This document shows positions 60,805-64,000 of a stretch of DNA of 64,000 bases, in pieces. Each line of letters starts with the position of its first letter. Position 1 is the stretch's first letter. The stretch is taken from NCBI GenBank assembly GCA_963696025.1, contig CAVOII010000014.1, forward strand, positions 124,001-188,000, written 5' to 3'. The notes under the pieces were generated by a model that ran no database searches, had not been told where the DNA came from, and saw nothing but the letters and a program-made list of their open reading frames with translations. The stretch comes from JABCYV01 sp963696025 (lineage in GTDB: Bacteria > Acidobacteriota > Terriglobia > Terriglobales > Acidobacteriaceae). The translations under genes and the position numbers were made by a program.

Positions 60805-61380
60805 ATGAGAGCCGTCCTCTACGCTCGTGTTAGCACGACAGACAAGCAAGATCCGGAGATGCAACTCGCGGAGTTGCGTGAATATGCTTCCCGTCGCTCT
60901 TGGGAGCTGTGTGGCACCTTCCTAGACCGGACCAGCGGCAGTCACGAGTCCCGTCCAGCCTTAGACGAGGTGATGAGTCTTTGCAAGCGGCGAAAAGTTG
61001 ACGTCGTGGTCGTGTGGAAGCTCGACCGCCTGGGACGCAGCCTCAAGCATTTAGTCAATATCTTGGCTGAGTGGGAAACGCTGGGCGTCGCGTTCATCAG
61101 CTTGCGGGATAATTTGGACCTCACAACGCCGTCGGGAAAGCTGATGTTTCACGTCATCGGGGCTATGGCCGAATTTGAGCGTGCCCTGATTCAGGAGCGG
61201 GTAAAGGCTGGCCTAGCTCAAGCCAAGCGAGAGGGGCGATGCGGCGGCCGGCCGAAGCGTGTGTGGCGCCCTAAGACCGAGCGGCGAGTAAGGCAGCTTC
61301 GCAATGAAGGTAAAAGTTGGCAGGATATCTCACAGGAGATGCGAATCCCCGTGGGGACGCTGCACGCCAGGTTTCGGTAA
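60805..61380 (+). CDS. Serine recombinase (resolvase/invertase)
   Basis: A 191-residue resolvase. The catalytic serine is Ser10 in YARVSTTDKQ; VVWKLDRLGRSLKHLV and GAMAEFERALIQERVKAGLA follow, then a C-terminal helix-turn-helix. Complete and probably active. It resolves or inverts DNA at specific sites and belongs to a mobile or phage-like element rather than the chromosome. Confidence 0.93.
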   Translation: MRAVLYARVSTTDKQDPEMQLAELREYASRRSWELCGTFLDRTSGSHESRPALDEVMSLCKRRKVDVVVVWKLDRLGRSLKHLVNILAEWETLGVAFISLRDNLDLTTPSGKLMFHVIGAMAEFERALIQERVKAGLAQAKREGRCGGRPKRVWRPKTERRVRQLRNEGKSWQDISQEMRIPVGTLHARFR

Positions 61381-61765
61381 GAGGATCACCTACGACCGGC
61401 TGACGGCCGATCAGCAAGCTTCAGGGCACGATTTCTTCTCAACCCACTGTGACATCAACCACTTACCCGAAAAACTAAGCCCGCACGGAGGCACTTTGGA
61501 GGCTAGCGAGAATAGGGGTCGTGCCCATATGACGTCGAAGCGAGGGCCACGTTTGTGGCACAGTCCATCACTAGCGATCAAGGCGGGAGTGTGTTTTCGA
61601 CAGCGGGAACGCGTCGAAAGACGAACCCTATTCTTTCGAGATCTCAACGGCCAGATTTTTGTCATTGAGTGTAATGGCGATGTTACGTCAATATTCGCTC
61701 GGAGAGCCCCAGCCTCCCGGTCTTCATTGACTTGGCCTACCTCCAGTCCTAAGATTTCAGCGCAA
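61381..61765. other. Intergenic, kinase leader
   Basis: 385 bases before the kinase. The last 45 are repeated at 30248. No other feature was found. Confidence 0.45.
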
Positions 61766-64000
61766 ATGATCGGCCAAACCATCTCGCACTACCGGATAAT
61801 CGAACCGTTGGGTGGCGGCGGAATGGGGGTGGTCTATAAGGCCGAAGACACCGACCTCGGCCGCTTCGTTGCGCTGAAGTTTCTCCCCGAGCTGGTCGCC
61901 CATAACCCGAGGGTCCTGGAGCGCTTCCGACGCGAGGCCCGTGCCGCTTCTGCTCTGAATCACCCGAATATCTGCACGATTTATGAGATCGGCGAGGCGC
62001 AACGCCGACGTTTCATTGCCATGGAGTACCTGGATGGCATGACCTTGAAGCACCGTATTTTGGAGCGCCCGCTCGACACGGAAACACTGCTTGAGCTGGG
62101 CATTGAAATTGCCGAGGCTTTAGATGCTGCCCACTCTCACGGCATTATCCATCGAGACATAAAACCGGCGAACATTTTCATCACGAAGCGTGGCCACGCC
62201 AAAATTCTCGACTTCGGGTTGGCCAAGCTAACGCTGAAGGACAAGTCGCAAAGCAGCAGCGAAGACAATACGGAGAACATGGTAACTCAGGCGTTGCAGG
62301 ATTTGACCAGTCCAGGTTCTGCCATGGGCACCATCGTGTACATGTCTCCGGAACAAGCACTGGGACAGGAGCTTGACTCCCGTACCGATCTGTTCTCCTT
62401 TGGTGCGGTTCTTTACGAAATGGCGACCGGCTCGCTGCCTTTTCGCGGAGATACTTCAGCTGCGGTTTTCGATTCCATCCTCCACGGTGCTCCCGCGTTT
62501 GCGGCGGGATTCAATCCTGACTTACCCGCTGGGTTGGAATCCGTTATCAATAAGGCACTTGAGAAGGACCGCAATCTCCGCTACCAGCACGCTTCAGAAA
62601 TTCGCGCGGACCTTATGCGACTTCGGCGGCAAACGCAGACGGTGCGGGTTGCTGTGGCCGGTTCCACGGCTGGCACACAGCCAGGACCTGCTTCCACTTC
62701 CGTTGCTACCGCATGGCGGCCATCGGGTTCCGTGGACGTGGCCGAGGCTGCCAAACCTGGGAGGAAAAGGCCGTGGAAGATTGTTCTGTCTGCAGCCCTG
62801 GCGATCGCCACTGTGCTGGCCGCAACGTTGGTCGTGAGGCTTCTAACTCACAGACCAGTTGCCGAGCGCGAGCTAAAGCAGCAACAGCTCACGGCGCACT
62901 CCCGTGAGAACGCCGTGGCAAACGGCACGATTTCTCCGGATGGCAAATACTTGGCGTACTGGGATGTAAAGGGAATTCACTTGCAACTGATCGCGACCGG
63001 GGAGATGCGTACAATACCGCAACCGCAAACGCTGGAGGGCAGAGGAGCGGAATGGTGGATTGGGCCTTGGTTTCCGGACGGGGCGCGTTTCCTTGCCAAC
63101 GCCACCATCGAGCAGCACACCAGCGTCTGGGTGGTCTCTGCCTTGGGAGGAGCCCCGCACAAGATTCGGGACGACGCTACGGCATGGTCAGTTTCGCCGG
63201 ACGGCTCGAAGGTCGTCTTTACTACGAATACCGGTAGTTTGGGTGACCGCGAGGTATGGCTGATGGGACCAAATAGTGAGCAGCCGGAGAAACTTCTCGC
63301 GGCCAACGATGGCAGCGCATTCGCTGCGGTGAAATGGTCCCCTGATGGCGATCGGCTAGCATACTTAAGACTCCGTCTAATCCAAACTCGTCAACACGAA
63401 GATAGGTTTGAAATCTCAATCGAGACTTGCGATTTGAAAGGTCAGTCTCCCTCGACTGTTTTCTCGTCTTCTACGGTTCGTGACTTTTACTGGGTGTCCC
63501 CGGGTCGCATCATCTATTCCAGGGCAGACACGGAACCTAACGGAAAGAGCGATAATTTTTGGGAGGTCCCTGTTGACCCGCGAACTGGTGAAGCGGTAGG
63601 CCAGCCACATCGATTCACGAATTGGCCGTCCTACCATATTGACGACATAACTGCGACAGCCGACGGAAAACGGCTCGCATTTCACAGGTGGTCGGCTCAA
63701 AGCGGCGTCTATATTGGTCAACTCGGAAGAGGTGGCACCAGTATCTCAACGCCTCGCCGAATCACCTTCACCGAGGCCGATGAGTTGCCCGCAGCCTGGA
63801 CGGCCGACAGTAAGGCGGTCATATTCTTCTCGGACCGCAACGGCCACTGGGGCGTTTTCAAGCAAGCCCTCGACCAAGATTCAGCTGAAGTCCTCGTTAC
63901 CGGAGCCAAGGGTGCCGAAGCAGATTCTCCCCGGATCAGCCCGGACGGTACATGGTTGTTGTACCAGGAGCTAACTGAAAAAACTGACCGGCTGTGGCCA
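61766..64000 (+). CDS. Transmembrane serine/threonine kinase with TolB/WD40-like sensor (3' partial)
   Basis: Runs off the right edge; 745 codons are present. The kinase domain spans residues 8-275 with glycine loop LGGGGMGVVYKA, VALK lysine, catalytic HRDIKPANI and DFG (ILDFGLA). A transmembrane helix follows (WKIVLSAALAIATVLAATLV), then an extracellular beta-propeller with GTISPDGKYLAYWDVKG and SPDGSKVVFTTNTGSL-type TolB repeats. It resembles the large PknB-like family that is expanded in acidobacteria and senses outside signals. The leader is duplicated at 30248. Confidence 0.93.
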   Translation, partial: MIGQTISHYRIIEPLGGGGMGVVYKAEDTDLGRFVALKFLPELVAHNPRVLERFRREARAASALNHPNICTIYEIGEAQRRRFIAMEYLDGMTLKHRILERPLDTETLLELGIEIAEALDAAHSHGIIHRDIKPANIFITKRGHAKILDFGLAKLTLKDKSQSSSEDNTENMVTQALQDLTSPGSAMGTIVYMSPEQALGQELDSRTDLFSFGAVLYEMATGSLPFRGDTSAAVFDSILHGAPAFAAGFNPDLPAGLESVINKALEKDRNLRYQHASEIRADLMRLRRQTQTVRVAVAGSTAGTQPGPASTSVATAWRPSGSVDVAEAAKPGRKRPWKIVLSAALAIATVLAATLVVRLLTHRPVAERELKQQQLTAHSRENAVANGTISPDGKYLAYWDVKGIHLQLIATGEMRTIPQPQTLEGRGAEWWIGPWFPDGARFLANATIEQHTSVWVVSALGGAPHKIRDDATAWSVSPDGSKVVFTTNTGSLGDREVWLMGPNSEQPEKLLAANDGSAFAAVKWSPDGDRLAYLRLRLIQTRQHEDRFEISIETCDLKGQSPSTVFSSSTVRDFYWVSPGRIIYSRADTEPNGKSDNFWEVPVDPRTGEAVGQPHRFTNWPSYHIDDITATADGKRLAFHRWSAQSGVYIGQLGRGGTSISTPRRITFTEADELPAAWTADSKAVIFFSDRNGHWGVFKQALDQDSAEVLVTGAKGAEADSPRISPDGTWLLYQELTEKTDRLWP

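Overview
The window looks like a chromosome segment from a mesophilic soil acidobacterium (phylum Acidobacteriota, probably class Terriglobia). This rests on overall gene style rather than a marker gene: a long serine/threonine kinase with a WD40/TolB-like tail, DUF2934 mini-proteins, a SYLF-domain protein, PEGA and YVTN-repeat secreted proteins, and many 40-100 residue orphan proteins. Base composition is moderately GC-rich throughout. No rRNA gene and no CRISPR array were seen.

Layout. 1-9.4 kb is ordinary core sequence: the end of nuoM and all of nuoN, an ABC-2 exporter pair, an orphan Flp pilin, the ergothioneine pair egtB-egtD, and a glycosyltransferase/glycogen-debranching pair. 9.7-24.7 kb is a loose run of small stress and redox genes (CsbD, Hsp20, SnoaL/NTF2-like proteins, a zinc alcohol dehydrogenase, two related alpha/beta hydrolases, a receiver-only response regulator, a STAS protein) mixed with tiny acidobacterial orphans. 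It contains several partial duplications and gene fossils.

24.7-57.9 kb is interpreted as a genomic island of about 33 kb. A 46-bp direct repeat ends it on both sides: on the right it is the 3' part of an intact tRNA-Val(TAC) gene, on the left a tRNA fragment. A tyrosine integrase, apparently frameshifted, abuts the tRNA. The left half of the island carries a DHH-type phosphoesterase, a membrane protein and a ClpP-fold serine protease, then small orphan and secreted proteins, a GIY-YIG nuclease, a SYLF protein, two DNA-ligase fragments and a candidate structured RNA. The middle has a truncated and an intact IS110-family element; the intact one has a plausible bridge RNA upstream of its transposase. 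The right end (53.0-57.9 kb) is a compact set of integrase, AlpA-like regulator, DnaB-N/AAA replication ATPase and P27-type small terminase, with no capsid or tail genes. That is the gene content of a phage satellite (PICI-like).

Beyond the tRNA, 58.0-61.4 kb holds a second integrase (also split in two frames), an excisionase-like protein, a large-terminase remnant and a serine resolvase. The window ends inside a transmembrane serine/threonine kinase whose first bases and leader are duplicated as a fossil at 30.25 kb. The tRNA-Val locus therefore looks like an integration hotspot hit more than once.
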